A stretch of DNA of 64,000 nt from Halotia wernerae (GCA_034931985.1 JAYGHB010000001.1:62001-126000), one strand, 5' to 3'. Numbered from the stretch's first letter, positions 9,046 through 17,904 are shown. Numbers and translations are program-made. The notes: generated by a model not told the origin, from the sequence alone.

Positions 9046-10391
9046 ATCCGGCGACCGCGTCGCCCATTCTGGCGGGATGGCTGATCGGAGCGCTCGGCGC
9101 CAATCAGGTTCAGGTCGCGCGGCTTCACAAGCTGTCGGGCGGCGCCATTCAGGAAAACTGGGCCTTCGACGCGCGCGTGCGCGGCGGAAAATACGAAGGC
9201 GTGATCCCGTGCGTGTTGCGCACCGACGCGCCCACGGGTGTCGCCGTCAGCCATAGCCGTGCCGCCGAATACGCGATCCTGAAAGCCGCGTTCGACGCGG
9301 GCGTCAAAGTGCCCGAGCCGCTGGGCGCTTGCGCCGATGCGGGCGTGATCGGTAAACCGTTCTACGTGATGCGGCGGCTGGAGGGCACGGCGCTCGGCCA
9401 TATCCTGACCGACGACCGCAAATGGTCTGGCGACCGCGCGACTCTCGCGCGCGATCTGGGCGCGGAACTCGCCAAGCTGCACAAGATCGCGCCGCCGCGC
9501 GACGATCTTTCGTTCCTCAAGCCGCTCGATACGTCGCCCGCCTTGGCTTCGATCGGCGAGTATCGCGCGTGGCTCGATACGTATCGCGATCCGCGCCCCG
9601 CACTCGAATTCGCGTTGCGCTGGCTGGAGTTGAACGCGCCGGCGAAGGGCGCCATCGCGCTCTGCCATCGCGATTTCCGCACCGGCAACTACATGGCCGA
9701 CGACGAGGGGCTCACCGGCATTCTCGATTGGGAATTCGCGGGCTGGAGCGACCCCGACGAGGATCTCGGCTGGTTCTGCGCCAAATGCTGGCGCTTCGGC
9801 CGCTGGGACCGCGCGGCGGGCGGCATCGGTGCGCGCGAGGATTTCCTCGCGGGTTACGGCCGCGCGATCGCGCCCGAAATCTTGCGCTATTGGGAAATCA
9901 TGGCCCATGCGCGCTGGGCGGTGATCGCCCTCCAACAGGGCGAGCGATTCGTCGGCGGGGGGGAAGCGTCGCTCGACCTCGCACTCACCGGGCGGCGCAT
10001 CGCCGAACTCGAATTCGAATTGCTGAACGAGATCGCGCCCGATGCGGTACCGGATTTCGATCTACCGGCGTTGCCGGGCGACCGCGCCGACGCGCTCGAA
10101 CTTCTCGGCATCGCGCGCGACGCGCTGACCAAGAATCTTCTGTCGCTGCTGCCCGAGGAAAAGCGCCTGGACTCCCTGATGGTCGCGAACGCGCTTTCGA
10201 TCGCCGGGCGCGAATTGGAGAAAACCGCAACGCCGCGCATCGATCCTTCGGCGGGCAAGCAACTCGTCGCCGCGATCCGGGCGGGCAAGCATGACGCCGA
10301 TCAAGGCTTGGCGGGCGCTTTGCGCGAAAACGCGCGCGCGAGGACGGCGCTGACGAACCCGAAATATCCGGGCGTTTCTACCAGCCGTTAA
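9036..10391 (+). CDS. APH-fold phosphotransferase (ACAD10/11-associated)
   Basis: A 451-aa kinase-like protein of the aminoglycoside phosphotransferase superfamily. Residues about 1-350 hold the kinase fold, with the catalytic loop LCHRDFRTGNY and the metal-binding ILDWEFAGW. A C-terminal extension of about 100 helical residues (ELLGIARDAL onward) is typical of this subfamily. I start it at GTG 9036, overlapping the dehydrogenase stop, because homology begins immediately after. In ACAD10/11 such a domain phosphorylates 4-hydroxyacyl-CoAs ahead of dehydrogenation; a similar role is inferred here from the adjacent dehydrogenase. Its 3' end overlaps the convergent gene by 14 bases. Confidence 0.88.
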   Translation: MALNPATASPILAGWLIGALGANQVQVARLHKLSGGAIQENWAFDARVRGGKYEGVIPCVLRTDAPTGVAVSHSRAAEYAILKAAFDAGVKVPEPLGACADAGVIGKPFYVMRRLEGTALGHILTDDRKWSGDRATLARDLGAELAKLHKIAPPRDDLSFLKPLDTSPALASIGEYRAWLDTYRDPRPALEFALRWLELNAPAKGAIALCHRDFRTGNYMADDEGLTGILDWEFAGWSDPDEDLGWFCAKCWRFGRWDRAAGGIGAREDFLAGYGRAIAPEILRYWEIMAHARWAVIALQQGERFVGGGEASLDLALTGRRIAELEFELLNEIAPDAVPDFDLPALPGDRADALELLGIARDALTKNLLSLLPEEKRLDSLMVANALSIAGRELEKTATPRIDPSAGKQLVAAIRAGKHDADQGLAGALRENARARTALTNPKYPGVSTSR

Positions 10392-11517
10392 CGCGGTCCC
10401 ACATTTCGATCACCTCATCCGAGCCGTCGATGACGTGATACCGATCGTACATCGCCGCCGTCATGCAGACGTGATTGGGCAGCACGACGACGCGCCCGCC
10501 GACGGGATAATCGGCGTAAGGGAAGGGATCGACCTGGTCGAGCCCGCGCGCGTAGCTCGCGATCCCGTGTTCCTGATGCACGTCGAGGATCGCGAGCGGC
10601 TTTTCCGGCAAAGCGCCCGTGGCGGGGCGCAGCAAGCCATAGCCCGCGTCCATATGCCGGTTGGCGCCGGTATCCTTCGACAGGGCGAGCGCGCCGGCGT
10701 CGAGCAGGATTTGTTTGCGCGCGGTGCGATGCGACGTGATCGTCGTCAGAACGCCGACCGCGACGTCGCCGATTTGGCAACTGCCGATCCCGGTCTGGAA
10801 CAGATCGAAGAACACGAAATTGCCGGGCCGCATTTCGGTGACGCCGGCAAGGTGCTTGCCGTAAAGCGCCGTCGGCGTCGAGCCGACGCTGACGATCTCC
10901 ACCTTGCGGCCTTGCGCGCGCAAGCGTTCGGCGGCTGCGACGACGCCCGCACGCTCGTCCTCGGCGATTTCCTGAATCTCGGAAATGCCGTCGGCGCCGT
11001 AGGAATGGCCCGCATGGGCGAGCGCGCCCGCGAGCATCCCGGCCTCGTCGAGGATACGGCCGATTTCGTCGAGCTCGGGCGCGGCGGGCAGCACGCCCGC
11101 GCGCTCGCCCCCGGTTTCGATCTCGATCAATGTGCGAAATTTGACGTCCAGCGCCTTGCCGCGTTCGGCGACGGCTTGCGCGACGCCGATTTCGTCGGTG
11201 AGGATTTTAAGATCGACGCCGCCTTGCATCAGCTTCGCGGCGCGGTCGAGCTTGTCGGGCGAAATCCCGACCGCGTAGACGATGTCGACGAAGCCGTGCT
11301 TGGCGAAGTATTCCGCTTCGGCCAGCGTCGAGACGGTGATCGGGCCGATCGCACCGCCATGCACGCGGCGCGCGATTTCCGCCGATTTCGCGGTCTTCAT
11401 ATGCGGGCGGAGAGTCACGCCCAGTTCGCGCGCGCGGGCGTTCATGCGCGCGATGTTGCGCGTCAGAACCGCACGATCGAGAACGAGGCAGGGGGTTTGA
11501 AGATCGGCGAGCCGCAT
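10378..11517 (-). CDS. D-threonine aldolase / D-serine dehydratase-like (DSD1 family) PLP enzyme
   Basis: A 379-aa fold-type III PLP protein. The PLP lysine lies in RPHMKTAKS, after the opening LQTPCLVLDRA. The C-terminal beta domain carries the metal ligands His and Cys in LPNHVCMT, the hallmark of D-threonine aldolase and DSD1-type D-serine dehydratase. It should cleave or dehydrate a D-beta-hydroxy amino acid; the exact substrate cannot be read. Translation starts at ATG 11517, which shares a base with the TGA of the upstream EAL-like gene (TGATG), so the two are coupled. The frame stays open far upstream, but that stretch is antisense-frame shadow of the neighbour. Confidence 0.87.
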   Translation of the reverse strand: MRLADLQTPCLVLDRAVLTRNIARMNARARELGVTLRPHMKTAKSAEIARRVHGGAIGPITVSTLAEAEYFAKHGFVDIVYAVGISPDKLDRAAKLMQGGVDLKILTDEIGVAQAVAERGKALDVKFRTLIEIETGGERAGVLPAAPELDEIGRILDEAGMLAGALAHAGHSYGADGISEIQEIAEDERAGVVAAAERLRAQGRKVEIVSVGSTPTALYGKHLAGVTEMRPGNFVFFDLFQTGIGSCQIGDVAVGVLTTITSHRTARKQILLDAGALALSKDTGANRHMDAGYGLLRPATGALPEKPLAILDVHQEHGIASYARGLDQVDPFPYADYPVGGRVVVLPNHVCMTAAMYDRYHVIDGSDEVIEMWDRVNGW

Positions 11518-12773
11518 CAGGGGCGGGGCGCGCCGACCGCCGGGGCCTGGGCGCGCATCAGCGCGTCGATATGCCAGCCTTGGAACATGCGGATGCCGAC
11601 GGCCTGACCGAGTTCGAAAGCCATCGGCGTTTCGCAGCGGCTCATGATGATGCGGTTGATGTCGGCTTCGGCCAGCATGGCGCCGAGACCGCGCATCTTC
11701 CAATCCTCGGCATGGTCCTTCATGAAGACCATCTTGACGAGATCGGCGCGCAGATCGGCGCGGCGGAAGAAGGTCAGCACGTCGGGGGTGAGCCCGTCGA
11801 GCAGCGTGCGGTACCCGGATTTCTGCAGCACGTCGACCGCGCGGTTGTAGCTTTCGAGATCGGCGAACACGTCGAAGCGCGGCAACTCGACGATGATGTT
11901 GCCCTTCGCGAGGAACGTGCCGATGCGCTGATCGAATTCGCGGAACTTGTCCGACAGCACCGTCTCGACCGTCAGATTGATCGAGATGTTGCCCGACGTC
12001 TTGCCCAGATAGCCTTCCTGCAACGCGCGCAACAGGCGGTGATCGAACGTGCGGAACAGCATCTGCAGCAGGCCGCGCTGGCCGCGCATGTTGAGGCGCG
12101 GCTGCATCAGATTGCGCACGTCGTTCACGGAAAAGAAATACTCGCGGAAGATCGGGCGCAATTGGTTGCCGGTCAGCGCGATGCAGATCGGCTGATTGCG
12201 CAGGAACGATTTGATGTCCGCCTTGCCGAACGCTTCCTCCATCGCGGTCAGCGACGATGCGGTGAAAGCCTGGAAGTTTTGCGCGAACAACGGCGGCGGG
12301 GCGCCGGCCCCGGCGCGCTGAAGGGCGCGGGTGCGCGCGTCCTGCTGGCTCTTGTAATCCTCGAGCGCCGCGCGCGCGTAATCGTGGAAATCGTTGAACT
12401 GCGTTTCGAAATTGTACCAGGTGCAGCTCTCTTCGATTTCCTCGTCGGGCAAACCCGTGGCGACCGAGTGGCGGCGCAACAGCTCGTCGAGCTCGGTCAC
12501 CACGCTTTCGAACTGGTTGGGATTGTCGACGCGGAAGATGAAGACGATGTCGAAATTGGCGAGCTGGTAGACGCTGCCTTCGAGGCGGCCGACCATTTCG
12601 CGGATCGCGTGGAACACGACGTAGAAATTCTCGCGCCGGCGGTTGAACCATTGCGAGCGCTTCATCGACAGAACGACCGCCATGCGCGGAACGGTGTTAC
12701 CCGTCCGCTTGATGCGGTCGATGTCGGAGATCAGAGTCTCTTCGTCGGTTCTCGGATTGGTGGGCGCGTCCAT
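11517..12773 (-). CDS. Degenerate EAL-domain-like protein
   Basis: A 418-aa soluble protein with no transmembrane segment. Residues about 25-150 form an alpha/beta segment (NFDIVFIFRV) that could be a degraded nucleotidyl-cyclase-like fold. Residues about 245-410 follow the EAL-domain plan: INLTVETVLSD (usual NxS strand), IIVELPRFDVF, GYRTLLDGL where DDFG would be, LVKMVF where the KID strand would be, and a final segment CETPMAF then MFQGWHID matching VET...QGY. The catalytic EAL and DD residues are absent. The homology is my pattern reading, not a computed match. It probably binds rather than hydrolyses cyclic di-GMP, or has lost nucleotide binding. It is coupled to the DSD1-like gene. Confidence 0.6.
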   Translation of the reverse strand: MDAPTNPRTDEETLISDIDRIKRTGNTVPRMAVVLSMKRSQWFNRRRENFYVVFHAIREMVGRLEGSVYQLANFDIVFIFRVDNPNQFESVVTELDELLRRHSVATGLPDEEIEESCTWYNFETQFNDFHDYARAALEDYKSQQDARTRALQRAGAGAPPPLFAQNFQAFTASSLTAMEEAFGKADIKSFLRNQPICIALTGNQLRPIFREYFFSVNDVRNLMQPRLNMRGQRGLLQMLFRTFDHRLLRALQEGYLGKTSGNISINLTVETVLSDKFREFDQRIGTFLAKGNIIVELPRFDVFADLESYNRAVDVLQKSGYRTLLDGLTPDVLTFFRRADLRADLVKMVFMKDHAEDWKMRGLGAMLAEADINRIIMSRCETPMAFELGQAVGIRMFQGWHIDALMRAQAPAVGAPRP

Positions 12774-12947
12774 CAGCGTCTGTGATCGGCGATTGGAGAA
12801 GGGCGGCGAAAGTCTTAACGTATGGCGATGCTTTTGTTTTTACGCGGCGAATCACTCTCGCACGCGGGTACCGGCGGATACAATACCACGAGCTCCGCCG
12901 CGCTGTACCGGGATCACTTCTGGAACGGAAAGAGTACGCACGGGTTT

Positions 12948-13101
12948 CTAGGGCCCCCCGGCGCCGAACAGATCGCGCAGCAGCGCATCGCGGCCGGCGG
13001 GGGCTTCTGGTCTTGCCGTAGACCCGCCAGCCATCACCGCGCGGACCTTGATCGAGCAGCATCGTGTTCATGTCGATCGCTTGCGCGAAAACGCGATCCA
13101 C
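12948..13101 (-). pseudogene. Possible small gene with a +1 frameshift in a C5 run
   Basis: The 447-base gap between the EAL-like gene and tRNA-Ser holds no convincing intact gene. On the minus strand, GTG 13101 opens VDRVFAQAIDMNTMLLDQG and continues through GWRVYGKTRSP to five Cs (plus strand G run 12999-13003). Removing one C joins it to AGRDALLRDLFGAGGP and a TAG at 12950-12948, giving a smooth 50-aa protein. As it stands the frame breaks there. It could be a decayed remnant, a sequencing error in a homopolymer, or coincidence. I recognise no family. The rest of the gap shows nothing I can name. Confidence 0.25.
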
Positions 13102-13220
13102 TCGTACGGCGAAATGGCGAGGGAGGAGTTGAGTCGCGCCCGATCGAGACCGTTAAACTTGTATACTTGCCGGGATCGCCGTCGCCGGATTTGCCGGGGA
13201 CCGAAGGGCCCGCGCAAATC

Positions 13221-13310
13221 TGGCGGAGGGGGTGGGATTCGAACCCACGAAGACGTTGCCGCCTTGCCGGTTTTCAAGACCGGTGCCTTAAACCGCTCGG
13301 CCACCCCTCC
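13221..13310 (-). tRNA. tRNA-Ser (anticodon UGA)
   Basis: Read on the minus strand, the gene begins GGAGGGGTGGCCGAG and ends with CCCCTCC, discriminator G and an encoded CCA. The anticodon loop is CTTGAAA, giving anticodon UGA (codon UCA). The long variable arm expected of tRNA-Ser is present between the anticodon stem and the T arm (GGGTTCGAATCCC). The acceptor stem pairs without mismatch. Confidence 0.95.
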
Positions 13311-13541
13311 GGCGCGCGGTTCCCGGTTCCTATGGAAATTCCGGCCGCGGCGCAAGCCGCGCGCTTTTGCGTCCGCCGCCGCGTCCCCCGATGTCTCGCC
13401 GTATCGCCCGGCACGGCATGGCACGGCAATGCCACCGTTCCGACGGGCGGTTTGCCCGATCGGCGGGCCTGCGGCAATTTCGACCGGGGAATTCGGGCCA
13501 TGGACACGTTTCCTTAACCCCCAGCGGCCAGTCTGACGGGT

Positions 13542-14318
13542 ATGACCGCCGAAACCCACAACGCGTCCGACACGGCCGAAGCCGGCTTGCGTGCACAGCT
13601 CGACGAGGCGTTGCGCGTCAACTACGCCAAAAGCGAGTTCCTGGCCCATACGAGCCACGAGTTGCGCACGCCGCTCAACGCCATCATCGGCTTCGCCGAG
13701 CTTTTGCAGATCAAGGCGAGCGACCGGCTCGAACCGCGCGAACGCGGCTATCTCGACGACATCGTCCAAGCGGCGTTCCATCTTCAAGCTGTTATCCAGG
13801 GCATTCTGGATTTCTCCCGCCTCGAAGCCGGGAAATTGCCGTTGACGGAGGAGCCCTCGCGCTTGGCCGAAGCGGTCGAGGCGAGTTTGCGCATGGTGCG
13901 CAAACAGGCGGAATCCAAACGCATCGCGTTGTCGCATGAAACCGACCCCGCGTTGCGCGTCCAGGCCGACCCCACCAAGCTGCGCCAGATCTGCACGAAT
14001 CTTTTGTCGAACGCGGTGAAGTTCACCAAGCCCGGCGGCACGATCCGCGTCGACGCGGGCGAGGATTCGGACGGGCCCTATATCCGCGTGGCCGATACCG
14101 GTGTGGGCATGTCGGCGGAGGATATCGCGCGCGCGCAGAAGCCCTATATGCGCGTCGCCGACAATCCGTTCGTCGCGCGGGAAAGCGGCATCGGTTTGGG
14201 GCTGCCGATCGCCAAGGCGCTGACCGAGCTGCATGGCGGCACGCTCGATATCCAAAGCGCGCCGGGCGAGGGCACGCGCATTACGATGCGGCTGCCCGCA
14301 ACGCGCCGCTTGGTTTGA
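13542..14318 (+). CDS. Soluble sensor-less histidine kinase
   Basis: A 258-aa kinase containing only HisKA and HATPase modules. The H-box LAHTSHELRTPLN gives the phosphorylated His at residue 39; the N-box NLLSNAVKF, G1 box DTGVGMS, G2 box GIGLGLPIAKAL and a final GEGTRITMRLP follow. The first 28 residues are a short helix, so there is no sensor domain or membrane anchor. It must receive input through a partner protein or act as a constitutive kinase or phosphatase. No response regulator is adjacent; the nearest is divK 20 kb away. Start ATG 13542 is the natural choice; a short leader lies between it and tRNA-Ser. Confidence 0.9.
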   Translation: MTAETHNASDTAEAGLRAQLDEALRVNYAKSEFLAHTSHELRTPLNAIIGFAELLQIKASDRLEPRERGYLDDIVQAAFHLQAVIQGILDFSRLEAGKLPLTEEPSRLAEAVEASLRMVRKQAESKRIALSHETDPALRVQADPTKLRQICTNLLSNAVKFTKPGGTIRVDAGEDSDGPYIRVADTGVGMSAEDIARAQKPYMRVADNPFVARESGIGLGLPIAKALTELHGGTLDIQSAPGEGTRITMRLPATRRLV

Positions 14319-14370
14319 GTTTTCCGTCAGTTGCCCTGAACCGGTGCGGGCGCGTAGAGTGCCCGCCCCG

Positions 14371-15312
14371 ATGCAAGCCGCAATGACTATCGACTTCCAA
14401 CTCTGGCTTTCCAAGCTGGTCTGGCTGATCGCCGAACCGGCCAGTTTGCTGCTTTCGATCTGGGTGGCGGGCTGCTTCGTGCTGTGGACGCGCTGGTGGC
14501 GCTTGGGCCGATTCCTGGTCTGCGTCGCCGCCGTGTTGACCACGGCCGTGGCGCTCTATCCCATCGGGCAAATGGCGCTGCGGCCGATCGAAGACCGGTT
14601 TCCGCCGGTCGTCACGCTGCCGCCGCGCATCGACGGCATTCTCGTGCTCGGCGGCGTCATCGATTACGACGTGATCGGCAAGCGCGGCGTGCCGTCCTCG
14701 CTGCTCGCCGCGGGCAGTCCGCGCCTCGACGCGTTCGTCGAACTCGCCAGGCGCTATCCGATGGCGCGCCATGTGTTCACCGGCGGCTCGATCGAGCTGA
14801 TCGACGGCCGCGACACGGAAGCCGACGTCGTGCGCCGCATCTTCGCGCGCATCGGCCTCGACACCACGCGGATCATCTTCGAGGACAAGTCGCGCAACAC
14901 GTTCGAGAACGCGCGCCTCAGCCTCGAAATGATCAAGCCGGAGCCCGAGGAAGCCTGGCTGCTGATCACCTCGGCCCGCCATATGCCGCGCGCGATCGGC
15001 ACGTTCCGCAAAGCCGGATGGCCGAATTTGATTCCCTATCCGATCGATTACGCGACCGATCCCGAGCGGCCGTTCGATAGCCAGTTCCGCTTGGGCTACA
15101 ATCTCAATTACCTGTCCGAGGCGATCCGCGAGTATATGGGCCTCGGCTATTACTGGTACTTGAAGCGCACCGACACTTTGTTCCCGGGGCCCGAAGCGCC
15201 CAAGCCCGAAGGCGAAGCCCCGGAACCTGCGCAACCGGCGGCGCAACAACAAGATACCCCGGCGGAGGAAGCCGCCCCGGCACCGGCGGAAACGCCGTCG
15301 CCCTCGGAATAA
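14371..15312 (+). CDS. YdcF/DUF218-family membrane protein
   Basis: A 313-aa inner-membrane protein. Two hydrophobic segments lie near residues 12-38 and 45-65, followed by a DUF218 domain: DGILVLGG strand, VFTGGS, then SRNTFENA and LLITSARHMPRA. DUF218 proteins (YdcF, SanA, ElyC) are linked to envelope integrity, and some bind S-adenosylmethionine; the reaction is unknown. The last 45 residues are a low-complexity Pro/Ala/Glu tail (PEGEAPEPAQPA) that is probably disordered. ATG 14371 is chosen because the membrane segment starts just after; ATG 14383 is an alternative. It ends one base before the stop of the convergent phosphatase. Confidence 0.85.
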   Translation: MQAAMTIDFQLWLSKLVWLIAEPASLLLSIWVAGCFVLWTRWWRLGRFLVCVAAVLTTAVALYPIGQMALRPIEDRFPPVVTLPPRIDGILVLGGVIDYDVIGKRGVPSSLLAAGSPRLDAFVELARRYPMARHVFTGGSIELIDGRDTEADVVRRIFARIGLDTTRIIFEDKSRNTFENARLSLEMIKPEPEEAWLLITSARHMPRAIGTFRKAGWPNLIPYPIDYATDPERPFDSQFRLGYNLNYLSEAIREYMGLGYYWYLKRTDTLFPGPEAPKPEGEAPEPAQPAAQQQDTPAEEAAPAPAETPSPSE

Positions 15313-15313
15313 A

Positions 15314-15982
15314 TCAGGCTTCCGCCCAGGTCTTGAGGCGGGCGGGGATGGGCGCTTCGTTCCAGAAATCGACGCGCAGGCGCCCGCTATCGATCGAAAC
15401 GCCGCAGCACGATCCCGTCGCGACCGCCATGCCCTTGCCGTCGGCCTGCGACAGGCCGCGCGCATGGAATTCCGCGTCGCGCTTGGCGACGAATTTCAGA
15501 ATCCCTTGCGATGTGCAGATGACCGGGATCGTCGTCTCGGTCATCGCGGCGAGATCGGCGATCACCTCGCCGATATTGGCTTCGAGCTTGTCGAGATCGG
15601 GCTTCCAGCCTTGCAAACGCGGCCACACGCCGCGCTTGCTCCACGCCTCGACCATCTCGGCGCCGACTTCCGCCGCGACGTCGTCGGTCGTACGACCTTC
15701 CCATTTGCCGTAATCGATCTCGGCCAAGCGATCGTCGATCTCGGGGGCCGCATCGAACGCGACGCGCAAATACTCGCGCGTGCGCTTCAACGGGCCCGAC
15801 CGCAACGGGCCGACCGCCAAACCGGCGGCGCGCACGGCCTCGCCGAACAGCCGCGCTTGATCCAGACCCTTGGCGACCAAGGGCAAGTCGCTGCGCAGGC
15901 CGACCCATACGACTTTCTCGCCGGGCGCGAAGGTGTTGCCGTGACGGGTGAACAGGACTTTTCGCATCCCGGGGCGCATCAT
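15314..15982 (-). CDS. Histidine phosphatase family protein (phosphoglycerate mutase-like)
   Basis: A 222-aa protein with the phosphohistidine motif TRHGNT near the N terminus, the second Arg in SGPLKRTREY, and the acid residue in IDYGKWEGR. This is the histidine phosphatase superfamily. The usual late catalytic His region is replaced by ICTSQGILKFV, so the second His appears substituted; catalytic competence is uncertain. It is the last gene of a tightly coupled three-gene operon: its ATG codons at 15982 and 15979 overlap the TGA of the kdsB-like gene. Context suggests dephosphorylation of a sugar or sugar-acid intermediate. Confidence 0.8.
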   Translation of the reverse strand: MMRPGMRKVLFTRHGNTFAPGEKVVWVGLRSDLPLVAKGLDQARLFGEAVRAAGLAVGPLRSGPLKRTREYLRVAFDAAPEIDDRLAEIDYGKWEGRTTDDVAAEVGAEMVEAWSKRGVWPRLQGWKPDLDKLEANIGEVIADLAAMTETTIPVICTSQGILKFVAKRDAEFHARGLSQADGKGMAVATGSCCGVSIDSGRLRVDFWNEAPIPARLKTWAEA

Positions 15983-16791
15983 GCGACCTTCGCCGTGCCG
16001 TCATAGACGGGCAGCAACTCGCCTTCGCGCGCGATGATCGTTTCGGCCTGGGTCAGATCGTCGGGACTGTCGATCGACCAATGCGTGCGGCCGCGATACT
16101 CGCAGGGTACCACGCGCATCTTGATGCCGTTCTCGAGCGCGCGAAGCTGTTCCAGCTCCTCGGCCTTCTCGAACGGGCCCATCGGCAGCGTCACATACTC
16201 CGCCAGCGTTTCCGCGCGGAAGGCGTAGATGCCGATATGGCGCCAAATCGGCGGCCCGCCGTCGGGCTTCTTCACGAAGGGAATGATCGCCTTCGAGAAA
16301 TAAAGCGCGTCGCCGAATTTATCGAAGGTCACGGTCGTGCCGCCGGCTTGGCCCGCCGCCTTCTGCTTGCGCAAGGCGTCGATCGTTTCGGGCGTCATGC
16401 GCGTGGCGAGCGTGGCGGTGCGCACGGATTTATCGCGCGCGAGTTCCGTCGCCAGCGCGCCGATCACCCAAGGCGGGGTCAGCACCGCGTCGCCTTGCAG
16501 GTTGATCACGTCCGCGTCGCCCAAGCCGAGCGCGACGGCGGCCGCATGGGTGCGCTCGGTGCCGTTGCGGCAGCTTTCGGGCGTCATCACCGCTTCGCCG
16601 CCGAAGCCGCGCACCGCGTCGAAAATCCGCGCATCGTCTGTCGCGACCACGGCGCGGCCGACACCTTCGGCCGCCATGGCGATCGCCCAGACGCGGCGGA
16701 TCATCTCCACGCCCGCGACTTTCGCCAAAGGCTTGCCGATGAAGCGCGACGAGCCGTAGCGCGCGGGGATGATCGCAATGGCGCCTTTCAT
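15979..16791 (-). CDS. KdsB-family CMP-sugar synthetase (3-deoxy-manno-octulosonate cytidylyltransferase-like)
   Basis: A 270-aa nucleotidyltransferase. The opening IIPARYGSSRFIGKPL is the KdsB nucleotide loop; RNGTERTHAA, INLQGD, LYFSKAIIPF, RHIGIYAFRAETL and LEQLRALENG follow in KdsB order. It should transfer CMP from CTP to an acidic sugar. Differences from canonical KdsB: the conserved QGDE is QGDA and the insertion RKQKAAGQAGGTTV is unusual, so it may use a different sugar acid from Kdo. Start ATG 16791 overlaps the TGA of the upstream kinase-like gene, and its own stop overlaps the downstream phosphatase start, so the three are translationally coupled. Confidence 0.82.
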   Translation of the reverse strand: MKGAIAIIPARYGSSRFIGKPLAKVAGVEMIRRVWAIAMAAEGVGRAVVATDDARIFDAVRGFGGEAVMTPESCRNGTERTHAAAVALGLGDADVINLQGDAVLTPPWVIGALATELARDKSVRTATLATRMTPETIDALRKQKAAGQAGGTTVTFDKFGDALYFSKAIIPFVKKPDGGPPIWRHIGIYAFRAETLAEYVTLPMGPFEKAEELEQLRALENGIKMRVVPCEYRGRTHWSIDSPDDLTQAETIIAREGELLPVYDGTAKVA

Positions 16792-17813
16792 GCGGCCTCC
16801 GCCAAACGGTCCAGCGCCGCGCGATAGATTTCCGGCCCGGCGAACAGGATCGGCGTCGGGCGGCCTTGTTCGCGCCGTTCGCTTTCGAAGCGCCAAACGC
16901 GCAGCAGCCACAACGCCTCGCACGCGGCGAACACGTCGGCGTCGAGTTTGCGGCCGGTCTTGGTTTCGTACGCGGACAGGATCGCGCCATACATCGCCGC
17001 GTCGGCCGATAAATGCCCCGTGGCGGCGTCGATGCGCGTCCAGTGCTTCAGCTTGACGAAATCGAGTTCGGGCGGGGCGACCAGCGCGTTGTCCCAATCG
17101 ATGATCCAAAGCCTTTGCGTCGCCGCATCGTCGATCAAATGCAAACCATGCAGATCGTTATGCACCAGGGTCCATCGCGCGGCGTTCTTCGCCTTGCGGG
17201 CGATGGCGCGGGCATAGCCGTCGATGGCGCCGGGCACGGGGCCGCGCGCAAGCTCGCGTTCGATCGCCCCGCCGACCCAGGACGCGAAATCCTGATCGGG
17301 CCCGGCGAGGTTCAGCAAATCGGCCTTGCCGCCGTCGAACGCGACGGCGTGAATATCGGCGATGGCGTGCGCGGCGCGGGCGAGCGCGTCGGCCGACGGC
17401 GTGGCGCCGGCCGCCCCGATCGCATCGCCCGGACACCATCCGGCGATTTCCCAAGGCAGGGACCACAAATCGTCGCCGTCGCTCCAATGATGGAGCTGCG
17501 GCGCGTGCGGCGGCGCCTTGCCGTTGGGCTTGGCGGCGGCGGCATCGCGATCGGAGGCGCCATCGCGCTTGGCCGCGTGGATCGCACCGACCAGCGCGCT
17601 TTTGGCGATGCCTTTTTCGTAACGGAAGCCCGCTTCGTTGACGCGCAAGCGTAACGCATAGCGCGTATCGTCCAGCCGCACCGGAAAGGTGCGGTTGATG
17701 GCGCCGTCGATCGGCGCGTCGATCCTTGCGCCCGCCGCACGCGCGCCGAACACGCGGGCGAGCAGCGCTTGGGCGCGCGGCGAATCGGGAAGTTCTGTCG
17801 TTAGGTTCCGCAA
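16788..17813 (-). CDS. APH/choline-kinase-like phosphotransferase
   Basis: A kinase-fold protein of about 341 aa. The catalytic loop is LVHNDLHGLHLI and the metal-binding segment LWIIDWDNALVAPPELDF, closer to choline/ethanolamine kinases (HNDL, IDWE) than to antibiotic kinases. The N-terminal half has the nucleotide lobe (TRYALRLRVNEAGFRYEKG). The start is uncertain: no ATG precedes the conserved part, so I use TTG 17813; the frame remains open upstream but would run antisense into the mltB-like gene. It is the first gene of the kinase, cytidylyltransferase, phosphatase operon, reminiscent of pathways that activate a small alcohol or sugar for surface polymers. Confidence 0.72.
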   Translation of the reverse strand: MRNLTTELPDSPRAQALLARVFGARAAGARIDAPIDGAINRTFPVRLDDTRYALRLRVNEAGFRYEKGIAKSALVGAIHAAKRDGASDRDAAAAKPNGKAPPHAPQLHHWSDGDDLWSLPWEIAGWCPGDAIGAAGATPSADALARAAHAIADIHAVAFDGGKADLLNLAGPDQDFASWVGGAIERELARGPVPGAIDGYARAIARKAKNAARWTLVHNDLHGLHLIDDAATQRLWIIDWDNALVAPPELDFVKLKHWTRIDAATGHLSADAAMYGAILSAYETKTGRKLDADVFAACEALWLLRVWRFESERREQGRPTPILFAGPEIYRAALDRLAEAA

Positions 17814-17904
17814 AGTGCGGGGAAACTGCCCCTTTTTTGCCGCAATGGCAACATGGCAAGCCGCACGAAGCGCTACGCATTGCCAAGACTCAAGGGAGCA
17901 TGGC

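Noticed and set aside
12822..13517. 231-codon plus-strand frame over the gap and tRNA-Ser(UGA)
   Set aside because: It reads across the tRNA on the opposite strand and shows no domain or ribosome-binding site.
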